NCBI RefSeq assembly: GCF_045348435.1
Contig: NZ_CP157484.1
Location: forward strand, 5,022,001-5,086,000
Origin: Alsobacter sp045348435
GTDB taxonomy: Bacteria; Pseudomonadota; Alphaproteobacteria; Rhizobiales; Beijerinckiaceae
Reading direction: 5' to 3'
Length of the DNA stretch: 64,000 nucleotides
Shown here piece by piece: positions 1-8,992 of this stretch. The notes under the pieces were generated by a model that saw only the letters and a program-made list of their open reading frames with translations, was not told the DNA's origin and did no database searches. Every line of letters starts with the position of its first letter. The stretch's first letter is position 1. The translations under genes and the position numbers were made by a program.

Positions 1-981
1 ATCCTGTTCGTGGTCCTCTGGGTCACGTTCATCTATTTCCCGATCGCCCACATGGTCTGGTACTGGGGCGGCCCGGACGCCATCGGTGACGCCGCCAAGG
101 CCGTGGCGGCCGCGGGCGCCGACGCCATCGCCAAGGCGGCGGCCGAAGCCAAGCTCGCCGAGGTCCAGGCGGACGCGGGCTTCCTGTTCAAGATGGGCGC
201 GCTGGACTTCGCCGGCGGCACCGTCGTGCACATCAACGCCGGCATCGCGGGCCTCGTCGGCTGCGTCCTCATCGGCAAGCGCGTCGGCTACGGCAAGGAG
301 CTGATGGCTCCTCACTCGCTGACCATGACGATGATCGGCGCCTCCCTGCTGTGGGTCGGCTGGTTCGGCTTCAACGCCGGCTCCAACCTCGAGGCGAACG
401 GCACCACCGCTCTCGCCTTCGTCAACACCTTCGTGGCCACCGCCGCGGCGGCCGTCTCCTGGCTGTTCGTCGAATGGGCCGCCAAGGGCAAGCCTTCCCT
501 GCTCGGCATGGTGTCGGGCGCGGTCGCCGGCCTCGTGGCGATCACCCCGGCGTCCGGCTTCGCCGGCCCGATGGGGTCGATCGTGCTCGGCCTCGCGGCT
601 GGCGCGGTGTGCTTCTTCTTCTGCTCCACCGTGAAGAACGCCATCGGCTACGACGACTCGCTGGACGTCTTCGGCGTCCACTGCGTCGGCGGAATCCTGG
701 GCGCGATCGCGACCGGCATCCTGGTCTCCCCGGATCTCGGCGGCGTCGGCCTTGTCGACTACGCCGTGAAGCCCGGCGAAGCGGCTCCCGGCGAATACGT
801 CATGGCCACCCAGGTCATGATCCAGCTGAAGGCCGTGGCCCTGACGCTGGTGTGGTCGGGCCTCGGCTCCGCGATCCTCTACAAGGTCGTGGACGTGATC
901 GTCGGCCTGCGCGTCACGCAGGAGAAGGAGCGCGAGGGCCTCGACATCGCCGAGCATGGCGAGCGCGCCTACAACTACTGA
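1..981 (+). CDS. amtB: Ammonium transporter, Amt family (5' end outside window)
   Basis: Inner-membrane channel for ammonium/ammonia uptake. The reading frame is open from base 1, so the first transmembrane helices lie outside the window; 326 residues remain. The twin pore histidines are visible in GGTVVHINAG and in DVFGVHCVGG, and GFNAGS is the usual Amt motif between them. Many hydrophobic segments follow to a short cytosolic tail rich in charged residues. An alanine-rich stretch of about 40 residues (roughly residues 25-65) sits in the loop before the first pore histidine, where the E. coli protein is shorter. A strong terminator follows. A glnK partner would be expected just upstream, outside the window. 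Confidence 0.95.
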   Translation: MLFVVLWVTFIYFPIAHMVWYWGGPDAIGDAAKAVAAAGADAIAKAAAEAKLAEVQADAGFLFKMGALDFAGGTVVHINAGIAGLVGCVLIGKRVGYGKELMAPHSLTMTMIGASLLWVGWFGFNAGSNLEANGTTALAFVNTFVATAAAAVSWLFVEWAAKGKPSLLGMVSGAVAGLVAITPASGFAGPMGSIVLGLAAGAVCFFFCSTVKNAIGYDDSLDVFGVHCVGGILGAIATGILVSPDLGGVGLVDYAVKPGEAAPGEYVMATQVMIQLKAVALTLVWSGLGSAILYKVVDVIVGLRVTQEKEREGLDIAEHGERAYNY

Positions 982-1030
982 GAGCTGGCGCGGAGGGGCG
1001 CTGCGATCCCCCTCCATTTCCTCCCAAACT

Positions 1031-1059
1031 GGGCGGCAGGTTCACCTGCCGCCCTTTTT
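1031..1059 (+). terminator. Intrinsic terminator after amtB
   Basis: A perfect 10-bp inverted repeat, GGGCGGCAGG and CCTGCCGCCC, separated by TTCA and followed directly by five T. It lies 50 bp after the amtB stop and separates amtB from the ftsK promoter. Confidence 0.9.
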
Positions 1060-1106
1060 CTTGGCCCCTCCGCCGCCCCGAAAGCGCCGGTCCGGACGGT
1101 CGATGG

Positions 1107-1121
1107 TTAAGCAGGCTTTAA
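1107..1121 (+). promoter_or_regulatory. Full CtrA box upstream of ftsK
   Basis: TTAA-GCAGGCT-TTAA matches the CtrA consensus TTAA-N7-TTAA exactly. With the flanking G and C pairs it forms the palindrome GGTTAA-N7-TTAACC (1105-1123). It lies 76 bp before the ftsK start, a usual place for a CtrA site in a target promoter. Binding is inferred; TTAA is rare in this GC-rich sequence, which makes chance less likely. Confidence 0.65.
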
Positions 1122-1196
1122 CCGCGCCGTTCCTACGGTGGATGACCGGGCCTGCGCGGATGCGCGGGTCCCCCCTGTGCACGCGGATCCCGGCTG

Positions 1197-3866
1197 ATGC
1201 GGACGACACGAGCGAGCGGTTCGAATTTCGACCACCTCTCGGAAGCCCTGCGAGAGTTCATGTGGCGCCGGGCCGCCGAGCTGACCGGGCTGGCGTTCCT
1301 GGCCTCCGCCGGCGCGTGCGCGATCGCGCTCGTCTCCTGGTCCGTCCAGGACCCGAGCCTCAACCACGCCATCAATGGTCCTGTCCGCAATCTTCTGGGC
1401 CGCCCCGGCGCGATCGTGGCCGACGTTCTGATGCAGATCATGGGGCTTGCCGCCATCGCCGTCCTGGCGCCCCCGGCGCTGGCCGGCGTGCGTCTGCTGT
1501 CGGGCAAGCGCCTGCGCCGCGGCCGCATGCGGGTATTGCTCTGGGTGGCGGGTTCGCTGTCCGCCGCCGGGGTCGCCAGCTCGCTGCCCACCACGGCGCG
1601 TTGGCCCCTGCCGACCGGCCTGGGCGGCGTGATGGGCGACTGGCTGCTTTCGGCGCTGCGCTATCTTCCCGGAAGCGGGCACGGACCGGTGAAGCTGGTC
1701 CTCATGGCGGCGCTAGGCGTCGCCGCCATCCTGACCCTCTCGGCGGCGGCCGGCCTGGGCTTCGACCGCGACGATTCGCCCGAAGCCGAGGCCCGGGAAG
1801 GCCGCGCAGCCCGCGCCGAGGAGTTCGACGACGAGGACCGCGGCAGCGAGCCCGGCCTCGCGATCGTGTCGGTCGGCGCCGTCATCCATGGCCTGCTCAG
1901 CCTCAAGGGCGCCATCCTGCGATCCTGGCGCCGGCGGCAGCAGCGCCCCAGCTTCGCGGCCCGCGTGCGCGCGGCCATGCCGGCCCATGAGGCGGACGAG
2001 CTGGATGACGTCCCGGTGCGCCCGGCCGGGCGCGTGGAGCCCGGCTTCGCCAGGCAGGCCGCCCCCCGCCAGCCGCCAGGGCGCGAAGGCGCGGTGCGCG
2101 ACGCGCCCGCCCGCGAAGCCCGGTTCAAGGACGAGCCGCCTGCGCCCCGCCGTGACGTTCGAGACGAGGACGACGACGACGACTTCGCCGAGGAGCATGG
2201 CGGCCCGGTGATCGACGGCGTCGCGGCCCCGCGCGTCGCCGCGCCGGCGCCTGCCCCCAGGCCCGGCAAGCGCCTCGCCAAGGAGGCGCAACCCTCCCTG
2301 CTGGACCGCGACGGCTACCAGCTGCCGCCGCTTGCCCTTCTGGCCGAACCCAAGAAAAACGCCGCTCCGGCGGTCTCGTTGGAGGCCCTGGAGCAGAACG
2401 CGCGGCTCCTCGAAGGCGTGCTGGAGGATTTCGGCGTCCGCGGCGAGATCATCAAGGTCCATCCCGGCCCCGTCGTCACCCTCTACGAGCTGGAGCCTGC
2501 CCCCGGCATCAAGTCCTCGCGCGTGATCGGCCTTGCCGACGACATCGCCCGCTCGATGAGCGCGGTGTCGGCCCGCGTCGCCGTCGTCCCGGGCCGCAAC
2601 GCAATCGGCATCGAGCTGCCCAACCACAAGCGCGAGACCGTCTTCCTGCGCGAGCTGCTGGCCTCGGAGGATTTCGAGAAGTCCAAGTTCAAGCTCGCCT
2701 TGTGCCTGGGCAAGACCATTGGGGGCGAGCCGGTGATCGCCGAGCTGGCCCGCATGCCGCATCTGCTCGTGGCCGGCACCACCGGCTCGGGCAAGTCGGT
2801 GGCCATCAACACCATGATCCTGTCGCTGCTCTACAGGCTCCAGCCCGAGCAGTGCCGCCTGATCATGGTGGATCCCAAGATGCTCGAGCTCTCCGTCTAT
2901 GACGGCATCCCTCACCTCCTCACCCCCGTGGTGACGGATCCCAAGAAGGCGGTCGTCGCCCTCAAATGGGCGGTCCGGGAGATGGAGGAGCGCTACAAGA
3001 AGATGTCGAAGCTCGCGGTGCGCAACATCGACGGCTTCAACGCGCGCGTCTCGGAGGCCAAGCACAAGGGCGAGATCATCACCCGGACGGTCCAGACCGG
3101 CTTCGACCGCGAGACCGGCGAGGCGGTGTACGAGGACGAGATCATGGATCTCGAGCCGCTGCCCTACATCGTGGTGATCGTCGACGAGATGGCCGACCTC
3201 ATGATGGTGGCCGGCAAGGAAATCGAAGGCACCATCCAGCGCCTCGCCCAGATGGCCCGCGCGGCCGGCATCCATGTGGTGCTCGCCACGCAACGTCCGT
3301 CGGTCGACGTCATCACCGGCACCATCAAGGCCAACTTCCCGACCCGCATCTCCTTCCAGGTCACCTCGAAGATCGACAGCCGGACGATCCTGGGCGAGAT
3401 GGGGGCCGAACAGCTGCTGGGCCAGGGCGACATGCTCCACATGGCCGGCGGCGGCCGCATCTCGCGCGTGCACGGCCCCTTCGTGTCGGACGACGAGGTC
3501 GAGAAGGTCGTCGCCCACCTGAAGTCGCAGGGCAGGCCGCAATATCTCGACGCCGTCACGCAGGACGAGGAGGAGGCCGGGGCGACCGGCGAAGAGGCCG
3601 AGGACGGCGCCGTGTTCGACAAGGGCGATTTCGGCGCGCCGACGGGCGACCTCTACGACCAGGCGGTCGCAGTGGTGCTGCGCGACAAGAAGGCCTCCAC
3701 GTCCTATATCCAGCGCCGGCTGCAGATCGGCTACAATCGCGCCGCGTCCTTGATGGAACGCATGGAAAAGGAAGGCATTGTTGGATCAGCGAATCACGCG
3801 GGCAAGCGCGAGATCCTGATCGAGCAGCCCGCCGGCCGGGGCGACGCCCCGTTCGACGACGACTGA
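1197..3866 (+). CDS. ftsK: DNA translocase FtsK
   Basis: Septal DNA pump that couples chromosome dimer resolution and terminus segregation to cell division. The 889-residue protein has the full layout: hydrophobic N-terminal membrane segments within about residues 25-190, a charged and proline/alanine-rich linker to about 380, then the RecA-like motor with Walker A GTTGSGKSVA near residue 527 and Walker B VIVDEMADLMM near 659. The winged-helix gamma domain (SYIQRRLQIGYNRAA) is near 830 and reads KOPS sequences in the family. The start at 1197 has no strong Shine-Dalgarno; an in-frame ATG at 1260 is the alternative. A CtrA box upstream suggests cell-cycle control. Confidence 0.95.
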   Translation: MRTTRASGSNFDHLSEALREFMWRRAAELTGLAFLASAGACAIALVSWSVQDPSLNHAINGPVRNLLGRPGAIVADVLMQIMGLAAIAVLAPPALAGVRLLSGKRLRRGRMRVLLWVAGSLSAAGVASSLPTTARWPLPTGLGGVMGDWLLSALRYLPGSGHGPVKLVLMAALGVAAILTLSAAAGLGFDRDDSPEAEAREGRAARAEEFDDEDRGSEPGLAIVSVGAVIHGLLSLKGAILRSWRRRQQRPSFAARVRAAMPAHEADELDDVPVRPAGRVEPGFARQAAPRQPPGREGAVRDAPAREARFKDEPPAPRRDVRDEDDDDDFAEEHGGPVIDGVAAPRVAAPAPAPRPGKRLAKEAQPSLLDRDGYQLPPLALLAEPKKNAAPAVSLEALEQNARLLEGVLEDFGVRGEIIKVHPGPVVTLYELEPAPGIKSSRVIGLADDIARSMSAVSARVAVVPGRNAIGIELPNHKRETVFLRELLASEDFEKSKFKLALCLGKTIGGEPVIAELARMPHLLVAGTTGSGKSVAINTMILSLLYRLQPEQCRLIMVDPKMLELSVYDGIPHLLTPVVTDPKKAVVALKWAVREMEERYKKMSKLAVRNIDGFNARVSEAKHKGEIITRTVQTGFDRETGEAVYEDEIMDLEPLPYIVVIVDEMADLMMVAGKEIEGTIQRLAQMARAAGIHVVLATQRPSVDVITGTIKANFPTRISFQVTSKIDSRTILGEMGAEQLLGQGDMLHMAGGGRISRVHGPFVSDDEVEKVVAHLKSQGRPQYLDAVTQDEEEAGATGEEAEDGAVFDKGDFGAPTGDLYDQAVAVVLRDKKASTSYIQRRLQIGYNRAASLMERMEKEGIVGSANHAGKREILIEQPAGRGDAPFDDD

Positions 3867-3930
3867 CCGCGCGGCCGGGCCGCGACTCAGGCGTCGCGAA
3901 ACGGCCACAACGCAAAGGTAGTCGGGACGG

Positions 3931-4770
3931 ATGAAGAAGTCGGCATCTTGGCATCTGCTCTGCGCTGGCGCGGCTCTGGCGCTCTCCGTCGCGGTCGCGT
4001 CCGGCCAGACGCCTGAGGCCGAGCCCGACGCAGCCCCGGCCCTCGCGGCGCCGCCTGCGGCCGCCAAGCCCGCGCCCAAGCCTGCCGCAGCGCGCCGCAT
4101 TCCGTTGCCCCCGCAACGCCCCGCCTCGCTGGCGTCGGCCGACGCAGCGCCCGGCGCCGAGACGAAGGTCGCCGCCGCGGGACCGATCACGCTGCCCTCC
4201 GCCCGGGCGCAGGCCCAGCCGGCCGCCGCCGCCGACACATCGCCGCGCGCCATCGTCGAGCGGGCCAACGCGTCCCTCAACGCCATGAGCTCTCTCAGCG
4301 CGGAGTTCGTCCAGGTCGGCCAGAACGGGCGCAGGCTGGAGGGCAACCTCTTCGTCCAGAAGCCTGGAAAGATGCGCTTCGAGTACAAGTCCAACCCGGT
4401 CGAGATCGTGGCCGACGGCTCATCGGTCGCCATCCGCGACCGCAAGCTGAACACCCAGGACGTCTACTCGATCGGCCAGACGCCTTTGAAATTCCTGCTG
4501 AAAGAACATGTCGACCTCGCCCGCGACACCAAGCTCGTGAGCGCCGACGCGTCGCCCGACCTGGTCAGCGTCTCGCTGGAGGACAAGTCCACCTTCGGCG
4601 GCACCTCGCGCGTCACGCTGTTCTTCGACCCGCGCACCTATGCGCTGAAGCAGTGGCTCGTGGTCGACCCGCAGGGCTACGAGACCAACGTCTCGCTGCG
4701 CAATGTCGACCTTCAGGCCAAGCTCGACCAGCGGCTCTTCAACATCAATTTCACCCGCATCCTGAACTAG
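3931..4770 (+). CDS. lolA: LolA-like outer-membrane lipoprotein carrier
   Basis: Periplasmic chaperone expected to carry lipoproteins from the LolCDE complex to the outer membrane. The 279-residue product starts with a signal peptide (MKKSASWHLLCAGAALALS, predicted cleavage near residue 25). An Ala/Pro-rich spacer follows to about 105, then the LolA fold, with LSAEFVQVGQNGRRLEGNLF and the PGKMRFEY strand typical of the family. The spacer makes it longer than the roughly 200-residue enterobacterial protein. It follows ftsK by 64 bp and may share its transcript. Confidence 0.88.
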   Translation: MKKSASWHLLCAGAALALSVAVASGQTPEAEPDAAPALAAPPAAAKPAPKPAAARRIPLPPQRPASLASADAAPGAETKVAAAGPITLPSARAQAQPAAAADTSPRAIVERANASLNAMSSLSAEFVQVGQNGRRLEGNLFVQKPGKMRFEYKSNPVEIVADGSSVAIRDRKLNTQDVYSIGQTPLKFLLKEHVDLARDTKLVSADASPDLVSVSLEDKSTFGGTSRVTLFFDPRTYALKQWLVVDPQGYETNVSLRNVDLQAKLDQRLFNINFTRILN

Positions 4771-4861
4771 GCGGACGACGTCCTGCGGCGCGCAGCCGCT
4801 TGCAGGTCCTTCGACGAACCGGTACGCCTCCACGCGCCGGCCGCCATCGAGGGAACACGCC

Positions 4862-5674
4862 TTGGGACTGAAAGTCGCCACCTGGAACATCAACTCCGTC
4901 CGCCTGCGCTCGGGTCTCGTGACGCAGTTCCTGCAGGATCACGCTCCTGACGTGCTGTGCCTGCAGGAGACCAAGTGTCCCGACGATCGCTTCCCCCTCG
5001 GCGAGTTTCGGAAGCTCGGCTACAACCACATCGCGATCCACGGCCAGAAGGGCTACCACGGGGTGGCCATCGTCTCGCGCCTCCCCTTCGAGGAGCGGGG
5101 CTCCAAGGTCTTCTGCGGCAAGAACGACGCGCGCCATATCGCCGTGACCGTGAAGGATGCCAAGGATGCGAGCGGCGTCACGATCCACAACTTCTACGTT
5201 CCCGCCGGCGGCGACATCCCCGACCCCGAGGTGAACGAGAAATTCGCCCATAAGCTCTCGTTTCTCGATGAGATGCGCGACTGGTGCCGCCAGGACCGCC
5301 CCGGCGCCGACCGCGCCATCGTGGTGGGCGACCTCAACGTCGCCCCGCTGGAGAACGACGTCTGGAGCCACAAGCAGATGCGCGACGTCGTCTCCCACAC
5401 GGCGGTCGAGTGCGAGAAGCTTCTCGGCGTGCAGGACTGCGGCGACTGGGTGGACGCGATCCGCACGCTCACGCCCGAGCCTGAGCGCGTCTACACCTGG
5501 TGGAGCTACCGCGCCAAGGAGTGGGAGCTCTCCAACCGTGGCCGCCGGCTCGACCACATGTGGGTGTCCAAGGGGCTCACCGGCTCCCTCAAGAGCAGCG
5601 CGATCCTGCGCGAGGCCCGCAGCTGGGAGCGTCCGTCGGACCACGTCCCGGTGATGATCGACCTGGAGTTCTAA
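4862..5674 (+). CDS. xthA: Exodeoxyribonuclease III
   Basis: AP endonuclease and 3'-5' exonuclease of base excision repair. The 270 residues contain the exonuclease-endonuclease-phosphatase motifs in order: TWNINSVRLR at the N-terminus, LQETKC with the metal-binding Glu, VVGDLNVAP with catalytic Asp and Asn, LDHMWVS, and the final RPSDHVPV with the catalytic Asp-His pair. Translation starts at TTG, because the conserved N-terminal strand begins within four codons and no upstream ATG fits. The stop lies one base from the end of the convergent cNMP-binding gene. Confidence 0.93.
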   Translation: MGLKVATWNINSVRLRSGLVTQFLQDHAPDVLCLQETKCPDDRFPLGEFRKLGYNHIAIHGQKGYHGVAIVSRLPFEERGSKVFCGKNDARHIAVTVKDAKDASGVTIHNFYVPAGGDIPDPEVNEKFAHKLSFLDEMRDWCRQDRPGADRAIVVGDLNVAPLENDVWSHKQMRDVVSHTAVECEKLLGVQDCGDWVDAIRTLTPEPERVYTWWSYRAKEWELSNRGRRLDHMWVSKGLTGSLKSSAILREARSWERPSDHVPVMIDLEF

Positions 5675-5675
5675 G

Positions 5676-6140
5676 TCAGGCCCGGCCGCCGTCGATGGCG
5701 GCGAACCGGCGCCGGATCCCCTCCAGCCGGTGGGCCGTCTGCTGCGACCGCTCGACGATCGCATCGTGCAGCCGTGCGGCGGAGCCCGGAAACTCCTCCA
5801 TGACGCGCCGGAACACGTTGCGGGTCACGCGCAGCACGCTGGCGCTTTCGCGCACGATGGCGGTGGCGGGGCGCTCCGTCTCGACGATCAGCGCCAGTTC
5901 GCCCAGAAGCGTGCCCGGCCCGACCACGACGGCCTCGCGTCCGTCGCCGGCGTCGAGCGCGATCCGGCCGCTCGTCACCACATAGCCGCCGTCCGCCGGC
6001 TCTCCGGCCCGGAACAGGATGTCCCCGGGCGCGTAGACGCGCGCCTCCGCCGCGAAGGCGATGAGCCGCAGCGCCTCGTCCTCCAGAAGGCCGAACAAAG
6101 GCAGGCCGTGCAGCACGGCGATGTCGCGTTTCAGGGCCAA
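5676..6140 (-). CDS. Cyclic nucleotide-binding domain protein
   Basis: A stand-alone 154-residue cNMP-binding domain without an obvious DNA-binding or enzymatic domain. The beta-roll is seen as GDILFRAGEPADGGYVVTSG, and the phosphate-binding cassette as LGELALIVETERPATAIV with its Glu and Arg. The C-terminal helix is rich in Arg and Gln. The start appears to be TTG at 6140. It lies 40 bp downstream of the cenR/otpR-like regulator on the same strand, so co-transcription is likely. A cNMP-binding protein beside this regulator is also known in Brucella. The ligand and target are unknown; possibly it modulates the regulator. Confidence 0.8.
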   Translation of the reverse strand: MALKRDIAVLHGLPLFGLLEDEALRLIAFAAEARVYAPGDILFRAGEPADGGYVVTSGRIALDAGDGREAVVVGPGTLLGELALIVETERPATAIVRESASVLRVTRNVFRRVMEEFPGSAARLHDAIVERSQQTAHRLEGIRRRFAAIDGGRA

Positions 6141-6180
6141 GGAACGGTCCGGATTGGGCGAAGGGGCGACGGAGCGACGA

Positions 6181-6867
6181 TCACGGCAGAAGCTTGTAGC
6201 CGCCGGCTTCGGTGACCAGGATCTGCGCGTTGGAGGGATCGCGCTCGATCTTCTGCCGCAGCCTGTAGATGTGGGTCTCCAGCGTGTGCGTCGTGACGTT
6301 CGAGTTGTAGCCCCAGACTTCGGCCAACAGCACGTCGCGCGTCACCACCTTGCCGTCGGCCCGGTACAGGAAGCGCAGGATCGCGGTCTCCTTCTCGGTG
6401 AGCTTCAGCTTCGAGCCGCTCTGCGCGACGAGGAGCTTGGCGCTGGGCCGAAACGTATAGGGGCCGATGGTGAAGACGGCGTCCTCGCTCGCCTCGTGCT
6501 GGCGCAGATGGGCGCGGATGCGCGCCAGCAGGACCGAGAACCGAAAAGGCTTCGCCACATAGTCGTTCGCGCCCGACTCCAGCCCCAATACGGTGTCGGA
6601 CTCCGTATCGTGGCCGGTCAGCATGATGATGGGCGACCGGAAGCCGTTTCGGCGCATGAGCTTGACGGCCTCGCGTCCGTCCATGTCCGGCAGACCCACA
6701 TCCATGAGGGCGAGGTCCACGCGGTCGTCCCTCACCATGGCGAGCGCCTTGGCGGCGGTGTCGACGGTGCGGGGTGCGAATTCCTCGTGAAGGGCGAGCT
6801 GCTCGGCGAGCGCCGCGGCGAGTTCGGTGTCGTCGTCGACGACCAGGATGCTGCGGACGTTCGACAT
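6181..6867 (-). CDS. cenR: OmpR-family response regulator, CenR/OtpR-like
   Basis: Two-component regulator of 228 residues. The receiver domain has the acidic pocket VVDDD, phosphoacceptor Asp56 (LALMDVGLP), Thr85 (IIMLTGHD) and Lys107 (YVAKPF). The C-terminal winged helix ends with HTLETHIYRLRQKIE and a GGYKL wing. No histidine kinase is adjacent, so it is an orphan locus. The call to CenR/OtpR, an envelope regulator of alphaproteobacteria, rests on overall sequence character and the downstream cNMP-binding gene; the family call is firm, the symbol less so. The start ATG at 6867 puts the receiver strand at residue 7; the longer open frame upstream is antisense coding of other genes. Confidence 0.82.
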   Translation of the reverse strand: MSNVRSILVVDDDTELAAALAEQLALHEEFAPRTVDTAAKALAMVRDDRVDLALMDVGLPDMDGREAVKLMRRNGFRSPIIMLTGHDTESDTVLGLESGANDYVAKPFRFSVLLARIRAHLRQHEASEDAVFTIGPYTFRPSAKLLVAQSGSKLKLTEKETAILRFLYRADGKVVTRDVLLAEVWGYNSNVTTHTLETHIYRLRQKIERDPSNAQILVTEAGGYKLLP

Positions 6868-7005
6868 GGCGTTCCGCTGGTTGGGCGCCCGTGAGACGCC
6901 AGGTTGGCGCCCATCGCGCAAAGATGCTTCAAGTAGCGCAGCCGCGGCATGCGCCGCAACCCGCCGCCGCCGCGCAGCCTGCGCGCCGCCCTTAGGGGAT
7001 CGAGA

Positions 7006-7539
7006 GTGACACGGCCGAGCATGCTGCGCCACATCCGCGTCTTGCGGCGTCCGGGCGATCCCAGGAGAGGGCTGTTGATAACGGACGGACGCCCCATCCC
7101 ATGCGCGCTGGGCCGGGGCGGCGTCACCCGCCGCAAGCGCGAGGGCGACGGCGCCACGCCGGCCGGCGCGCTGCGGCCGGTGCAGGCCTTCTACAGGGCC
7201 GACCACGGCCAAAGGCCTCGCTGCATGCTGCCGCTGCGCCCGATCCGAGCCCGGGACGGCTGGTGCGACGACACGCGTGACCGCAACTACAATCGGGCGG
7301 TCACGTTGCCTTACCCAGCCGGCTGCGAAACCATGCGACGTCCCGACGCGCTTTACGACATCGTCGTCGAGCTCGACTGGAACCGGAAGCCGGCCGTCCG
7401 CGGGCGGGGAAGCGCCATTTTCCTGCATGTGGCGCGGGACGGCTTCCGGCCCACCGAGGGGTGCGTCGCGATCAGGATCGCCGATCTGCGCAGACTGCTG
7501 CCCCGCCTGTCCGGCCGAACCCGCTTCGTCATCTCCTGA
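7006..7539 (+). CDS. L,D-transpeptidase (YkuD-type) family protein
   Basis: Probable periplasmic or envelope enzyme forming 3-3 peptidoglycan cross-links or attaching proteins to peptidoglycan. In the 177-residue product the catalytic signature is FLHVARDGFRPTEGCVAI, with His141 and Cys153 at the expected spacing. No clear signal peptide is present; the N-terminus is basic, as in the short cytoplasm-start members of this subfamily. GTG at 7006 is preferred because AGGGGA lies 6 bp before it; ATG at 7021 is the alternative. It diverges from the cenR-like gene across 138 bp, a fitting neighbour for an envelope regulator. Confidence 0.82.
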   Translation: MTRPSMLRHIRVLRRPGDPRRGLLITDGRPIPCALGRGGVTRRKREGDGATPAGALRPVQAFYRADHGQRPRCMLPLRPIRARDGWCDDTRDRNYNRAVTLPYPAGCETMRRPDALYDIVVELDWNRKPAVRGRGSAIFLHVARDGFRPTEGCVAIRIADLRRLLPRLSGRTRFVIS

Positions 7540-7551
7540 CCCGAGGACGCC

Positions 7552-8232
7552 TTGACCTCCGCCCAACCCGGTCTCCTGTTCGATCTCGACGGCACCCTGG
7601 TCCATACGGATCCGGTCCACATGAAGGCGTTCAACCAGATGCTGGAGCCCTTCGGCCGGCAGGTGGACGAGGCGTTCTACAAGGCCCACGTCATGGGCCG
7701 GCAGAACGCGGCGATCATGCGCGACATCTTCCCCGACATGCCGGAGGCGGAGCGGACGCGCCTCGCGGACGCCAAGGAAGCGGGCTTCCGTTCCATGGCC
7801 GGCCTGCTCGAGCCCTTGACGGGCCTGCTGCGGCTGCTTGCGGCCGCCGAGCGGGCGCAGGTTCCCTGCTGCATCGTCACCAACGCCCCGCGCGCCAATG
7901 CGCGGCTGATGCTGGAGGCCCTCGGCCTCGCCCGACGCTTCGACGTCATCGTGATCGGCGACGAGATGGAGCAGGCCAAGCCCCATCCCATGCCCTACCT
8001 GACGGGCCTTGCGCGGCTGGGCTCGGACGCGGCGCGCTCTGTCGCCTTCGAGGACTCCCGCTCGGGCGTAGCCGCGGCCGCGGCGGCCGGGTTGGCGGTG
8101 GTCGGGCTTACGACGTCGCTGGATGAGGGCGAACTGATCGCCGCCGGGGCTACGCTGGCCGTCCCGAACTTCGCCGACGACCGGCTCCTGGACCTTGTGC
8201 GCGAGCGGACGGGCTTGCGCTTGGACGCCTGA
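7552..8232 (+). CDS. HAD-superfamily phosphatase (phosphoglycolate phosphatase-like)
   Basis: A 226-residue HAD hydrolase with motif I FDLDGTLVHTDP, an alpha-helical cap, motif II CIVTNAPRAN, a Lys in AKPHPMPYL and motif IV FEDSRSGV. This is the layout of small sugar-phosphate or phosphoglycolate phosphatases and beta-phosphoglucomutases; the substrate cannot be read from the sequence. Start is TTG at 7552, 12 bp after the transpeptidase gene, so the two probably share a transcript. Confidence 0.85.
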   Translation: MTSAQPGLLFDLDGTLVHTDPVHMKAFNQMLEPFGRQVDEAFYKAHVMGRQNAAIMRDIFPDMPEAERTRLADAKEAGFRSMAGLLEPLTGLLRLLAAAERAQVPCCIVTNAPRANARLMLEALGLARRFDVIVIGDEMEQAKPHPMPYLTGLARLGSDAARSVAFEDSRSGVAAAAAAGLAVVGLTTSLDEGELIAAGATLAVPNFADDRLLDLVRERTGLRLDA

Positions 8233-8249
8233 GCGCGCGCCGGATCCTC

Positions 8250-8921
8250 TCAGCCGCGATGGCCGAAGATGGCGCTTCCGACCCGCACATGCGTGGCGCC
8301 CACCTGGATGGCCGCCTCGAAGTCCGCGCTCATGCCCATCGAGAGCGTCTGCAATCCATTGCGCTCGGCGATGACGCGCAGGAGCGCGAAATGCGGCGAG
8401 GGAGGCTCGTCTGCCGGCGGGATGCACATCAGCCCCTCGACGGCCAGACCCCACTGTTCGCGGCAGGCCGCCAGGAAGACGTCGGCCTCGCCCGGCGCGA
8501 CGCCGGCTTTCTGGGGCTCCTCGCCCGTGTTGATCTGGACGAGCAGCCTGGGGGCGCGACCCTGCCGGGCGATCTCCTTGCCGAGTTCGGCCGCCAGGCT
8601 CGCCCGGTCCACGGTCTCGATCACGTCGAAGAGCTGCACCGCCTCGCGCGCCTTGTTCGACTGGAGCGGCCCGATCAGGTGCAACTCGATCCCGGCGAAC
8701 TCCTCGCGCAGCCCCGGCCATTTGGCCCGGGCTTCCTGGACGCGGTTTTCGCCGAAGACGCGCTGGCCGGCCTGGAGCACCGGCCGGATCTCTTCGGCGT
8801 CGAAGGTCTTGGAGACGGCCACGAGCGTGACCTCGGACGGGCGGCGCCCCGCCTCCTCGGCCGCCCGATCGATGGCGGCCCTGACGAGCTTCAGCTGGTC
8901 CACAGCGTTGGGGTGATCCAT
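8250..8921 (-). CDS. yggS: YggS-family PLP homeostasis protein
   Basis: Non-catalytic pyridoxal-phosphate-binding protein of the alanine racemase-like barrel fold that buffers PLP in the cell. The PLP lysine is in TLVAVSKTF, followed by the family motif FGENRVQEA and the phosphate-binding MGMSADFEAAI and VRVGSAIFG at the C-terminus. The length, 223 residues, is usual. It diverges from leuS across 182 bp. Confidence 0.92.
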   Translation of the reverse strand: MDHPNAVDQLKLVRAAIDRAAEEAGRRPSEVTLVAVSKTFDAEEIRPVLQAGQRVFGENRVQEARAKWPGLREEFAGIELHLIGPLQSNKAREAVQLFDVIETVDRASLAAELGKEIARQGRAPRLLVQINTGEEPQKAGVAPGEADVFLAACREQWGLAVEGLMCIPPADEPPSPHFALLRVIAERNGLQTLSMGMSADFEAAIQVGATHVRVGSAIFGHRG

Positions 8922-8963
8922 CTCGTCGCCTCCCGCGGGGTTCTGGGCGCGCCCGCCAAACCG

Positions 8964-8992
8964 TTGACCGATAGCCGCAATCGTGTCCTAGT
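8964..8992 (+). promoter_or_regulatory. Possible promoter for leuS
   Basis: TTGACC, 17 bp, CCTAGT. The -35 hexamer is good and the spacing ideal, but the -10 is weak. It lies 112 bp before the leuS start in the divergent yggS-leuS gap. Confidence 0.35.
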
